Origin: Sphingomonadales bacterium
GTDB taxonomy: Bacteria; Pseudomonadota; Alphaproteobacteria; Sphingomonadales; Sphingomonadaceae
Direction: 5' to 3'
Assembly (NCBI GenBank): GCA_016720115.1
Contig: JADJXT010000001.1
Span: 1,116,001 to 1,180,000, forward strand
Length of the DNA stretch: 64,000 nucleotides
Under the pieces are notes generated by a model that had not been told where the DNA came from, did not search any database, and saw only the letters and a program-made list of their open reading frames with translations. The position numbers and the translations under genes are program-made. The first letter of the stretch is position 1; the number at the start of each line of letters is the position of its first letter. Below are positions 1 to 7,740 of the stretch, in pieces.

Positions 1-876
1 GGCCATAGCCGCTGGCATCTACGATGTCGGGCTGGAGACGCTGACGGCGGAAGGCTTCACCGTCACCGGCCGCCAGACCATCTATACGCATCCGGGCACG
101 GGCGCCGAGACCCGGCTCCTCACCATCGCGCAGCGGACCGCAACCGCCCGGTCACGCTAGACGACGCGCTCGCCTATCTCGGCGAGCCCGGCGCCAGGCT
201 GCTGGTGAACGCCAAATCCGGCCGCGCCGCCGTGCAGATCCCCGCCACCTCGATCATGCTCGACGATGGCGAGATCGAACGCCGCGTCCGGCTGATCCGG
301 CCGATGGAATCGCACACCGCTCCGGTGAAGATGATGGGCGAGACCCATTGGACCGAGGCAGAGCGGAACGACTTCGCCACGGCCTGGAACGCCGAAGTCG
401 CGGACGTGCCGGCGTTCTCCGACAGCACGATCCACATCGTCGCCGGCCTGCTGCTGCCGATCTGGAAGCGGCTGCCGAACGAGTCCACCCGCGTCTATCG
501 GCTCCAGACCGACGCGGGCGAGCGCATCATCGGCCGCCGGGTCTCGCCGGCCTGGGCCGCAAACGCGACCACGACCGGCGCAGCCACGCTCGCGCCCGCC
601 GACGCCTTCATGGCGCTGATCGACGGGCGGACCATTCTCGATCTCACCGAGGGTCTCCAGCTTCGCCGCGTCCGCGTCATGGGCGCCAACCGCATCGAAC
701 TCTCCGGTTTCACCGAAGCAATGCGCGAGCGGCTCCGCGCCTACGGCCTGTTCCACGAGATCATCTCGTGGAAGCTCAGGATGTTCGTGCCGACCGATGC
801 CGCCGGCCCCGTGGTGCTGGAGCGCGTGCTGGGCCGCTATCCGGTCCAGCGCATCGGCGAACGCGAGGCGGCGTGA
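1..876 (+). CDS. Strawberry-notch family helicase/NTPase, C-terminal part (5' end outside window, one frameshift)
   Basis: Positions 2 to 139 translate in one frame with AGIYDVGLETLTAEG and YTHPGTGAETRLL motifs. The same protein continues from 139 in another frame (PVTLDDALAYLGEPG onward) to a stop at 874-876. The two parts fit the C-terminal region of the large strawberry-notch-like proteins of alphaproteobacterial ICEs. A missing C near 137-141 explains the switch. The helicase core lies upstream of the window, so no catalytic motif can be checked. The stop overlaps the start of the next gene as ATGA, indicating one operon. Its role in the element is not established; a function in DNA processing is inferred from the helicase homology. 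Confidence 0.75.
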   Translation, partial: GHSRWHLRCRAGDADGGRLHRHRPPDHLYASGHGRRDPAPHHRAADRNRPVTLDDALAYLGEPGARLLVNAKSGRAAVQIPATSIMLDDGEIERRVRLIRPMESHTAPVKMMGETHWTEAERNDFATAWNAEVADVPAFSDSTIHIVAGLLLPIWKRLPNESTRVYRLQTDAGERIIGRRVSPAWAANATTTGAATLAPADAFMALIDGRTILDLTEGLQLRRVRVMGANRIELSGFTEAMRERLRAYGLFHEIISWKLRMFVPTDAAGPVVLERVLGRYPVQRIGEREAA

Positions 877-1913
877 TGACCCGTCTCGACGCTTCCGATC
901 TGGCGAACCGTCTCGGCCGGGAGGCCGAGGCGGTGTGCCGCCATTATCTCGACGCCGGCCATCGCCAGGGCAATTACTGGCAGGTCGGCGACGTCCGCAA
1001 CACGCCCGGCCGCTCGATGTTCGTGCGGCTCAAGGCGACGGTGAAGGGGCCGGCGGGCAAATGGACCGACGCCGCCACCGGCGAGCATGGCGATCTGCTC
1101 GACGTGATCCGGGAGAGTTGCGGCCTCGCCGACTTCGCCGATGTCGTCGAGGAAGCCCGCAGCTTTCTCAGCCTGCCGCATCCCGAACCCGCGCCGGCGC
1201 CGAAGAAGGCGCAGCACGCCAGCCCCGTCAGGCTCGCCCGAAGCGGCAAGGCGGCTGTTCGCCATGTCGCAGCCGATCAGCGGCACCCCCGTAGAGGCGT
1301 ATCTCCGCCATCGCGGCATTACGGCTTTGCACGGAACCGGAAACCTCCGCTTCCATCCACGCTGCTATTATCGGCCCGACGATCATGGCCCGACCGAAAC
1401 CTGGCCGGCGATGATCGCCGCCGTCACCGATCTCAGGGGCACGATCACCGGCGCGCATCGCACCTGGCTCGCCCCTGACGGCTCCGACAAGGCGCCGATC
1501 GACACGCAGCGCAAGGCGATGGGCGACCTGCTCGGCCACGCCGTCCGCTTCGGGATCGCCGGCGAGGTGATGGCGGCGGGCGAAGGCATCGAAAGCGTCC
1601 TGTCGGCGCGTCAGGCGATACCGCACATGGCGATGGCGGCGGCGCTGTCCGCAGCCCATCTGGCCGCCATCCTGTTCCCGAGACGCTGCGCCGGCTCTAC
1701 ATCGTGCGCGACAACGACCGGGCAGGCGACGGCGCGCGGGACAACCTGGTCGAACGGGCGAACGCGGCCGGGATCGAGGCCATCGTGCTCTCGCCGGTGC
1801 TGGGGGACTTCAACGAGGATCTCCGGCAGCTCGGCATCGACGCGCTCCGGGCGATTGTCCGGGTCCAGCTCGCTCCGCAGGACGTCGCCCGCTTCATGGC
1901 TCGGGCGACATAG
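876..1913 (+). CDS. Toprim-domain (DUF7146-like) primase-related protein, two frameshifts
   Basis: The ATG overlaps the upstream TGA. The N-terminal 120 residues (GNYWQVGDVRN, KWTDAATGEHGDLLDVI) resemble the CHC2/DUF7146 region of plasmid primase-like proteins. The middle part (TPVEAYLRHRGI, GTITGAHRTWL, GEGIESVLSA) and the C-terminal part (RLYIVRDNDRAGDGA) supply the toprim signature: Glu in GEGIES and the DxD-like motif in VRDNDRAGD. The reading frame changes near 1240 and near 1683; the second is explained by one missing C in CTGTTCCCGAG. The protein would be about 345 aa. Toprim proteins of this kind are thought to act in primer synthesis or DNA handling during transfer, which is inference here. 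Confidence 0.75.
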
Positions 1914-2236
1914 CGCCGGCAACGGGAAGGCGGTGGGCCGCCATCATCATGCCCGCAGGTCTGCGTTCATCCGTCGAGAGGACCGCGCCTCGGCCTTCGA
2001 GAGGGCGATCGGCCCACAAACGGGCCGTCCCGGCAATGGCTGCGGCCGGCTATTTTCCGGCGCGTCCCTCTGGGCCGCTTTCCATCGCGAAGCAAAATAG
2101 CCGGCCTTCGCCATCCTCCGCTGCGCTTCGGCCCTCTCGCCTTGCTCCGGGTGCAGGTCCGTCCCGCCCGACGGCTTCGTCGCCATGAAGGCCGCGACGG
2201 TCGCGGTCCAACCGACGGAGCATCCCATGAGCGGGC
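1914..2236 (+). promoter_or_regulatory. Non-coding leader with large inverted repeat, copy A
   Basis: There is no credible ORF. A 6-bp hairpin with a 6-nt loop lies at 2010-2027. A perfect 13-bp inverted repeat has arms at 2044-2056 and 2094-2106 around a 37-nt spacer. Immediately 3' comes a block (CATCCTCCGCTGCGCTTCGG, from 2112) that recurs, slightly changed, at about 5189 upstream of the first DUF736 gene, again just 3' of an inverted repeat. The shared layout suggests a regulatory leader or structured DNA site used by the element; its function is unknown. Confidence 0.45.
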
Positions 2237-3155
2237 ATGACGACTACGAACCCTCACCACGATTCTTCCCCGACCGACCACGTTTTGCAGGAGCTTCAGC
2301 TTTACGGCTACCGTCCCTTCGAGGACGAACCCGATCCCCGGCCGCTCCCCGAAGGCGACCGCGTCGAAGGCGCCGTCGCCGACATCTTCGACGCCCTGAT
2401 CTCCACCGTGGAGGATACGCGCCTCGAACCCGACCTCGACGATCTCCTCTGGTCGACCGTCAACGTCTTCCACCGCGCCACCGAGCGGATCGGCCGCGAA
2501 CTGGACGACAACGAGCAGGGGCAGCGCCGCCTTCAGCGCGAACAGGATGGCAGCGAGGTCAAATCCGTCGAACTGGAGCGCCTCCTCGCCGAAGGCCAGA
2601 CCCTGATCGAACGCCGCGACGCCTTCGAGCTGATGCGCGACCAAGCCGCCGACCACTACCACCGCGCCACCGGCTCACCCTGGTCCCAGCGCACCGGCTC
2701 GCGGGTCAACCATCGCCACCTGACCGCCGCGATGATCGACAGCCGCGACTTCATCGCCGCCAAACGCCGCGCGGAAACCGAGGTGCTCGTGCCCGCTGGC
2801 CCGAAGATCGCCTTCTCCGGCGGCGACACCACCGACCACAAGCTGATCTGGGCCAAGCTCGACCAGGTCCACGCCAAGCACTCCGACATGGTGCTGATGC
2901 ACGGCGGTTCCGCCGAAAGGCGCCGAGAAGATCGCCGCGCGTTGGGCGGATACCCGCAAGGTGCCGCAGGTCGCCTTCAAGCCCGACTGGACGAAGCACG
3001 CCAAGGCCGCCCCGTTCAAGCGCAACGACGCCATGCTGGCGGTGATGCCGATCGGCGTCCTTATCTTCCCCGGCACGGGCATCCAGGACAACCTCGCCGA
3101 CAAGGCCAGCAAGCTCGGCATCCCGGTCTATCGGTTCGGCACGGGCGGCGCGTAA
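2237..3155 (+). CDS. DUF2493 (SLOG-like) protein, one frameshift
   Basis: Residues 1-170 are acidic and partly helical (DDLLWSTVNVFHRATERI). The C-terminal domain begins at PKIAFSGGDTTDHKLIW, a Rossmann-type beta-strand with a glycine turn, and continues through MVLMHGGS to the second-frame part VPQVAFKPDW and KRNDAMLAVMPIGVLIFPG, ending NLADKASKLGIPVYRF. This is the pattern of DUF2493/YspA-like SLOG domains, which are predicted nucleotide-binding folds. The frame changes near 2910, where one C too many in GGTTCCGCC explains it. The protein is about 305 aa and is a common companion of the toprim gene in these elements. The ligand is unknown. Confidence 0.75.
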
Positions 3156-3989
3156 GCGCCGCGAACCGCTCTCTTGAATGTGGCACAAATGCCACGCTAG
3201 GAGGGGCGCATCGCGGGGCGCACCGCGCCTCGGGCGGCCGCCCGCAGCGCCGGGCCGAATGCGCGCACGGCGGCGGACAGCGTGGCTGGCGGCGCTGGCC
3301 TGACCTAGGACGTCGCAGCGACGGGCGCCGGCCAAGCCGATGGCATGATCCTCCCGACCCAATGTGTCGGAGGCGATGAACGCCGATCAGCCGGCGGACT
3401 GGCTGACGAGCAAGCGGCGGAAACGCTCTACCTCGCGCACCATGCAGTTGTGTTCGGCTGGCGCGCTCCAAGGGGCAGCGCAAGGACAAGCTGCCAGCGC
3501 CTGACGGCGTGATGGTTGTTCGCTGATCGGTCCTGCCGTTCGACATGATGCCGCGCGACAACGGACCTGCGTCAAAGCGCGGGCGGGCAGGGTTTTCCGA
3601 CACCCGACGGCTACATCGCGGCGATCGCGGCCTCCAAGGGGTTCGTCGTCGCCACGCGCGACACCAGCGCATTGTGCCGGCGTGAAGTCATCGATCCCTG
3701 GAAAGCCGGGCGCTGACGAACTGCCTCGGGTTGGATCGGATAGGCTGACGGAAATGACCGTCGTGACAATCGAGCATGTCGGCTCCTGACCGGACGACCA
3801 CCCCCACTTCAAGACGCTGATCCTTGGTCCGGCCGAGGGCCTGACGCCATCAACCCGTAAAGGGTCGGACTACGCATGCGCGTGCCGCCGCTTCGGCTGC
3901 GCCTGTCGCGGTGATTGCGGCCCTCGGCCGAACACATCGGGCGCCTGTCAGCGGGGGATGGTCCTCCGCTCGAAACAGGAGCCGGATCG
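3156..3989. other. Gene-poor stretch with a decayed toxin gene
   Basis: Apart from the vapC relic at 3345-3716, no intact gene is seen. Around 3760-3830 one plus-strand frame reads MTVVTIEHVGS, a stop, then DDHPHFKTLILGPAEG. This loosely recalls the start of small element-borne proteins with an HFKTL motif, but the frame is broken and I do not assign it. A partner antitoxin for the vapC relic could once have lain at 3190-3345; no clear antitoxin translation remains. Confidence 0.4.
3345..3716 (+). pseudogene. VapC/FitB-type PIN-domain toxin, decayed
   Basis: Fragments in alternating frames give a PIN toxin in the right order: a MIL start at 3345 followed by a damaged DTNV-like first motif, EQAAETLYLA at about 3410, a GQRKDKL piece at 3476, LFADRVLPFD at about 3515, then PDGYIAAIAASKGFVVATRD and VIDPWKAGR ending at 3716. 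The DGYIAA and ATRD motifs carry the acidic residues of the PIN active site. The stretch is 372 bp against roughly 415 bp for intact relatives and needs at least five indels, more damage per length than its neighbours. It is therefore probably a true pseudogene and not only a sequencing artefact. Confidence 0.6.
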
Positions 3990-4156
3990 ATGTCCTTCAA
4001 CGACGCACACGCCTTCGCCTTCAGCCTCGCCACCACCCTGATGGCCGTCATCGTCATCTTCCGCGCCGGCGACGGCACGCTCTCGGTTTCTCCGCCAGCG
4101 AATACGACGGCGAAGCCGCCGCCATCGTCCTCGAAATCGATCCCTTCGCCCCCTGA
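3990..4156 (+). CDS. Small conserved ICE protein of unknown function, one frameshift
   Basis: An AGGA ribosome site at 3977-3980 precedes the ATG. The product reads MSFNDAHAFAFSLATTL, then VIVIFRAGDGTLSV, and after a frame change near 4085 continues FSASEYDGEAAAIVLEIDPF to the stop at 4154-4156, about 55 aa. I recall similar short proteins in related ICEs between the toprim/DUF2493 block and DUF736. No domain with a known function is visible. The EYDG segment and acidic C-terminus are the most distinctive parts. Co-transcription with the membrane protein starting at 4296 is possible because only 139 bp separate them. Confidence 0.5.
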
Positions 4157-4295
4157 CGGGGCGAAGATCATCGCGCGCGGGCGGAAACCTTGCCGGTTTC
4201 CGCTCCCGCTCGCTCATCTTCGGCTATGCTTCATGCCGCGCCGTGGTGGTGGTGGAAGGCGCGACCGTCAGATCATTCTTTCGGAAGGAACCACC

Positions 4296-4736
4296 ATGAT
4301 CATTCTTGGTATTCTTTTGTCGTTCGCGGCCATCGGCTTTTTCTGCTGGCTGCTGTTCACGCTCGCCGTCTTCGCGCTGCCGTTCTTCGCCGGCGTCAGC
4401 GTGGGCCTGTTGGCCTACCACACCGGCGCGGGCTGGCTCGGCGCCATCGTTGTCGGCCTGGTCGGCGCCGGGCTCACCCTCGGCATCGGGCAATTCCTTC
4501 TGATCGTCGTGCAACCGCTATGGGCGCGGATGCTGATCACGCTCGCCTTCGTCGCGCCCGCTGCACTTGCCGGCTATCACGCCACTCATGGCATCGTGAA
4601 ACACACCATGCCCTCCGAACCCTGGCAGATCGTGTTCTCGATCATCGGCGCTGTTGCGGTCGGCGCCACGGCCTTCATGCGCGTGGCGGCGATGGCGGCC
4701 GCCGTCCCTCCGGGCCAGAGGCTTGCTCGGGCCTGA
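4296..4736 (+). CDS. Small polytopic membrane protein of unknown function
   Basis: The ATG follows GGAAGGAA at 4283-4290. The 146-aa product is hydrophobic almost throughout, with four likely membrane segments: residues 1-35 (LLSFAAIGFFCWLLFTLAVF), 40-60, 65-95 (GLVGAGLTLGIGQFLLIVV), and 100-120 or 130-146 (VFSIIGAVAVGATAFM). There is no signal peptidase site. It is not recognised as a named family. Its place among ICE accessory genes suggests a role in the element's physiology in the envelope, but nothing in the sequence specifies it. Confidence 0.6.
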   Translation: MIILGILLSFAAIGFFCWLLFTLAVFALPFFAGVSVGLLAYHTGAGWLGAIVVGLVGAGLTLGIGQFLLIVVQPLWARMLITLAFVAPAALAGYHATHGIVKHTMPSEPWQIVFSIIGAVAVGATAFMRVAAMAAAVPPGQRLARA

Positions 4737-5302
4737 CGTTCGTGATCTCCGTCGGCGGGTGGAGACAGGGCGATGTCTGCGTCAGTCTCATCGTCAACGG
4801 GATGGCGAAGGGGCGATGAAGGCGGATCGACCGCGCCAGATCGGCGTCCCCGGCAGGGCGTCTGACACGCGGCCCGATGACCAGGCGGGCACAGCCAGAA
4901 CACGGTGGCGGGCGTTCCGGCGGAAGGCGCGGTGGCGAAGCCGCGCAGGCCAGCCGGCAGGAGGGACAACGATCGGCGGTTCCGCCGGCCAGGTCTTTGC
5001 CGGTTTCGGAAGGCCGCCATTGTCTCCGTTGCCAATCCGTGGCGAGCGCTCCAAACGGCCTCTTCAATGGGCTGATCTGGCCGAAGGACGGCTGCGCCTC
5101 GACCGCCTATGCCGCAACAGCGGCGTCACAACTTTCTTCCCCTGCCGGTTTCACCCATTCCTCGCGAGACAAGAAAGCCGCGCCTGCGCCGTCCTCCGCT
5201 CCGCTTCGGTCGCAAGCGATGCGTCGTCGGTCGCCTCCGGCCCACCGATCGCCATCGAGGCCGCATGGTGCGGGCTCGAAAACGAGAAAACGGAGAACTA
5301 CC
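4737..5302 (+). promoter_or_regulatory. Non-coding leader with inverted repeat, copy B
   Basis: No supported ORF lies in these 566 bases. A 7-bp inverted repeat has arms at 5132-5138 (CTTTCTT) and 5171-5177 (AAGAAAG) around 32 bases. Directly 3' is GCCGTCCTCCGCTCCGCTTC at about 5186, matching the block 3' of the inverted repeat in the leader at 1914-2236. Both leaders also share a later TCGCCAT...GAGGCCGC-like stretch before the gene start. The arms differ in sequence while the architecture is kept, which is the kind of change expected of a structured element. Confidence 0.45.
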
Positions 5303-5629
5303 ATGGCGACCATCGGCACCTTCAAGAAGACCGGCTCGAACGAGTTCACCGGCGAAATCGTCACCCTCAGCGTCCAGGCCAAGGGCGTGCGCATCGTCCC
5401 CGACCAGCGCGCCACCGGCGAAAACGCCCCCAGCCACCGCGTTCTGGTCGGCCGCGCCGAGATCGGCGCCGCCTGGTCCAAGCGCTCCAACGAGGGCCGC
5501 GACTATCTGGGCCTCAAGCTCGACGATCCGAGCTTCAACGCCCCCATCTACGCCAACCTCTTCGACGACGAGGATGGCGAGGGCTACTCGCTGATCTGGT
5601 CCCGCCCCAACGGGCGCCGGGGCGACTGA
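5303..5629 (+). CDS. DUF736 family protein (first copy)
   Basis: GGAGAA at 5292-5297 sets the ATG at 5303. The 108-aa product has the family's layout: MATIGTFKKTGSNEFTGEI, then VRIVPDQ, AEIGAAWSKRS, YLGLKLDDPSF and PIYANLFDDEDG, ending in LIWSRP. DUF736 proteins are short all-beta proteins abundant in alphaproteobacterial ICEs and plasmids. Their biochemical role is not established; links to DNA binding have been suggested only on general grounds. A paralogue lies at 10904-11251 in the same element. A strong hairpin follows the stop, so this gene probably forms its own transcription unit driven from the long leader upstream. Confidence 0.85.
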   Translation: MATIGTFKKTGSNEFTGEIVTLSVQAKGVRIVPDQRATGENAPSHRVLVGRAEIGAAWSKRSNEGRDYLGLKLDDPSFNAPIYANLFDDEDGEGYSLIWSRPNGRRGD

Positions 5630-5640
5630 GGCCCCGGAGC

Positions 5641-5669
5641 AAGGCCCCGGCCAGAACGGCCGGGGCCTT
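5641..5669 (+). terminator. Strong 12-bp hairpin after DUF736
   Basis: The arms 5641-5652 and 5658-5669 are perfectly complementary over 12 bp (AAGGCCCCGGCC / GGCCGGGGCCTT) with a 5-nt loop, 11 bases after the stop codon. There is no clear T-tract, so termination may be imperfect, or the hairpin may instead protect the mRNA 3' end. Confidence 0.6.
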
Positions 5670-5757
5670 CACCTTGCGGCGACCGAATCAGTTCGGCCCG
5701 CAGACCCAATCACCGGAGGAGACGCGCGGACAGGCTTTCGGTGGCCTTCGCCCAAGA

Positions 5758-5774
5758 ACGACTAATATAGTCGT
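5758..5774 (+). promoter_or_regulatory. Palindromic operator overlapping a -10-like sequence upstream of the XRE gene
   Basis: ACGACTA-ATA-TAGTCGT is a perfect 7-bp inverted repeat with a 3-nt centre, located 43 bases before the regulator's start. It overlaps TAATAT, a plausible -10 element. The position and symmetry fit autoregulation by the downstream dimeric HTH protein, which is inferred. Confidence 0.55.
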
Positions 5775-5816
5775 AGTTCTGGCGTGCGCGTTCGTGCCGG
5801 TGGGAGGTGATCATGC

Positions 5817-6071
5817 ATGATCACCGCCCGACAATCGCGGGCCGCACGCGCGTTGCTGGGATGGACACAGGAGACGCTCGCTGACAGGGCCCAAGTATCG
5901 CTGACCGCGCTCAAGCGCCTCGAATCCGAAAGCGGACTCGAGGTGTATGAGACGACGCGCGATCAGGTTCGCAGGGCGCTCGAAGCTGCCGGCATCGTCC
6001 TTCTGTCCACGGACAAGGGCGAAGGTGTGCTGCGGCTTCACGAGCCGAACGATCAGCAAGGCAGCCTTTAG
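5817..6071 (+). CDS. XRE/Cro-type HTH transcriptional regulator
   Basis: GGGAGG at about 5803 places the start at the ATG at 5817, not the out-of-frame ATG four bases earlier. The 84-aa product is essentially one helix-turn-helix domain: ITARQSRAARALLGWTQETL, then ADRAQVSLTALKRLESE as the recognition part, then a short beta-like tail GIVLLSTDKGEGVLRL. Single-domain XRE proteins of this size commonly control transfer or excision genes in ICEs. The palindrome at 5758-5774 is its likely operator. The reading frame is intact. Confidence 0.8.
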   Translation: MITARQSRAARALLGWTQETLADRAQVSLTALKRLESESGLEVYETTRDQVRRALEAAGIVLLSTDKGEGVLRLHEPNDQQGSL

Positions 6072-6188
6072 CCAGCCGCGATCACCGCCGCATCCTTCCC
6101 GTCTTCCAGGCCGGTATGTCCTGGGTCAATGACGCCGGTTGGTTAACAGGAATGGCGAAGAGCGAATAAGGTCATCGCTGATGGGGCA

Positions 6189-6438
6189 TTGACACCGACA
6201 TTTCTGGAGGAACCGCCGCAAGGCCAGACGCTCACGCCCTATGATCGTGAGCATATGGCCCTCTATCTGCGGCTCCTGGATGCTGAACGCGATCACGCCG
6301 ACTGGCGCGAAGCCGTGCAAATCCTGTTTGACCTCGACCCGGAACATGACCCAGCGCGTTGCCGCAAAATTCATGACGGCCCGCTGGATGACCGAGCAGG
6401 GCTATCGCCAGCTCCTCCGCGGAGGCCGTCCACAGTAA
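6189..6438 (+). CDS. DUF2285-like small protein, one frameshift
   Basis: The product begins at a TTG (weak ribosome site) with MTPTFLEEPPQGQTL, then TPYDREHMALYLRLLDAERD, WREAVQILFDLDPEHDP. After a frame change near 6350 it continues AAKFMTARWMTEQGYRQLL to a stop at 6436-6438, about 83 aa. The ARWMT-GYRQLL ending resembles that of DUF2285-type proteins. Such proteins are nearly always found beside the AlpA-like and RepA genes of these elements, and a DNA-related regulatory role is presumed. The start codon is uncertain. A hairpin lies 5 bases after the stop. Confidence 0.55.
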
Positions 6439-6442
6439 CGCC

Positions 6443-6463
6443 GTGATGCCCCGGCGGCATCAC
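6443..6463 (+). terminator. Hairpin downstream of the DUF2285-like gene
   Basis: GTGATGCC and GGCATCAC (6443-6450 and 6456-6463) form a perfect 8-bp stem with a 5-nt loop, five bases after the upstream stop. No T-run follows, so this is a terminator or mRNA-end hairpin of uncertain strength. Confidence 0.45.
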
Positions 6464-6547
6464 CGTTGCCAGATTCCGGCTTCCATCGACCAACCCATCC
6501 GGGAATCCTTCTTCTCCCGCAATCGATTGACGCAGGGGAGGATCGCG

Positions 6548-7305
6548 ATGACGCCAGATGCATCCATGTGGCGCTCGTCGCGCGCCTATGATCATGTCGA
6601 CGAGCTCACCGCGTCCGATCTCGCCTGGGAATGGCTGCGCCGCAACGAAGCCTATGATCAGGACTTCGAGGCCTATGCCGCGCGCGATGCCCGGCCAAGC
6701 GCTGACGGACAAGATCCGTCAGCGCTGGAGGTTGCGATTTCCCGGCAAATCCAGAGATCGAACCCCAGATCGAACCCGTCTACTGGCTGCCTCAGGATGA
6801 CACCAGCGTCGTCGTCCTGACCACCGCGCCGGCCGTCCTCGTTCATCCCGGCGATCAGCCCGACCGCGCCGAACGGACGAGCGGAAGATCGATGAACAAG
6901 GCGCCCGGCCTCATGGTCTCGCTCGGCGATGGCCAGCGCATCGACAAATTCTCGCCATCGGCGCCCCCTCGCCGCCATCATCCCGCTCGACCGCGAAGGG
7001 CTCGACCGGCTCGAAGCCGTCTATCGCCTGCTCGCCGCCCTTCACGGCCGCGCCGTTCCCCCGGACACCCGGCTGACCGCGCAGCAACGGGTGCGCATGC
7101 GCCGCAGATGCTGCGCCTTCGACGGCGTTCGCGACGGCGCGACCCAGCAGGAGATCGCGCAGGCCATTTTCCGCACCGGCCGCTCGATCGCAACGAATGG
7201 CAGGCTTCCTCCGCGCGCCACGCCATCAAATCGCTGCTCCGGGACGCCCGCGCCATGATCGCGGGCGGCTATCGCAAACTGCTCCGGCATCGCCGGCGAC
7301 CCTGA
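6548..7305 (+). CDS. Transcriptional-regulator-domain/DUF2285 protein, several frameshifts
   Basis: GGGGAGG just upstream fixes the ATG at 6548. The N-terminus (WRSSRAYDHVDELTASDLAW, EWLRRNEAYDQDFEAY) matches the domain found at the start of ICE regulators with a YD-DLAWEFLRR pattern. The middle reads PEIEPQIEPVYWLPQD and PGLMVSLGDGQRIDKF. The end is the DUF2285 part: IIPLDREGLDRLEAVYRLL, QQRVRMR, FDGVRDGATQQEIAQAIF, NEWQASSARHAIKSLLRDA and GGYRKLLRHR. Five or more indels (about 6697, 6740, 6952, 6965 and 7188) are needed for this 250-aa product; several are single missing C residues. It probably regulates ICE genes. A terminator follows. Confidence 0.7.
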
Positions 7306-7314
7306 TCATTCCGC

Positions 7315-7336
7315 ATCGCCCCTGGTGGGCGATTTT
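7315..7336 (+). terminator. Rho-independent terminator
   Basis: ATCGCCC and GGGCGAT (7315-7321 and 7327-7333) form a perfect 7-bp stem with a 5-nt loop, directly followed by TTT (the T of GAT makes it TTTT), 10 bases after the stop at 7305. Confidence 0.65.
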
Positions 7337-7441
7337 GATCCCCCAACTTCGCCCTGCAACTCGCATCTTGTCCTTCGCCATCGTGGCCATTGCCCGCCGC
7401 CGATCATCGGCAGCCGCAAGCAACCCACGAAAGGCCGACCC

Positions 7442-7723
7442 ATGCGCCCCGATCTCGCCGTTTTGCCGCCGCGCTTTCTGCGCACCAAGGAAGCCGCCGA
7501 TTTCCTCAGCCTATCGGCCCGCACGCTCGAAAAGCACCGCACCTACGGGACGGGGCCAGCTTACAAGAAACTCGGCGGCCGCGTCGTTTACGCCGTCGAT
7601 GACCTGCAAGCCTGGGCCGACCGGGGCGCCGTCACCTCGACCTCAGATCCGCGCGGCCTGGTCCTGCCCGCCAAGCGCCAGCCCCTGGCGGTCGCGGCGC
7701 AGCCCGGCCGCTTCCCACGCTGA
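7442..7723 (+). CDS. AlpA/excisionase-like helix-turn-helix protein
   Basis: The 93-aa product has a winged-helix DNA-binding core typical of MerR/AlpA-type excisionases: FLRTKEAADFLSLSARTLEK as the helix-turn-helix, HRTYGTGPAYKKLGGRVVYA as the wing, and DDLQAWADRG as the closing helix. The C-terminal 25 residues (LVLPAKRQPLAVAAQPGR) are basic and likely flexible. Proteins like this sit immediately upstream of repA in Trb-type ICEs and are expected to steer excision or transcription. The start follows GAAAGG. The frame is intact; repA begins 18 bases downstream, so the two may be co-transcribed. Confidence 0.8.
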   Translation: MRPDLAVLPPRFLRTKEAADFLSLSARTLEKHRTYGTGPAYKKLGGRVVYAVDDLQAWADRGAVTSTSDPRGLVLPAKRQPLAVAAQPGRFPR

Positions 7724-7740
7724 TCGCGGGCGGTTCCCCA

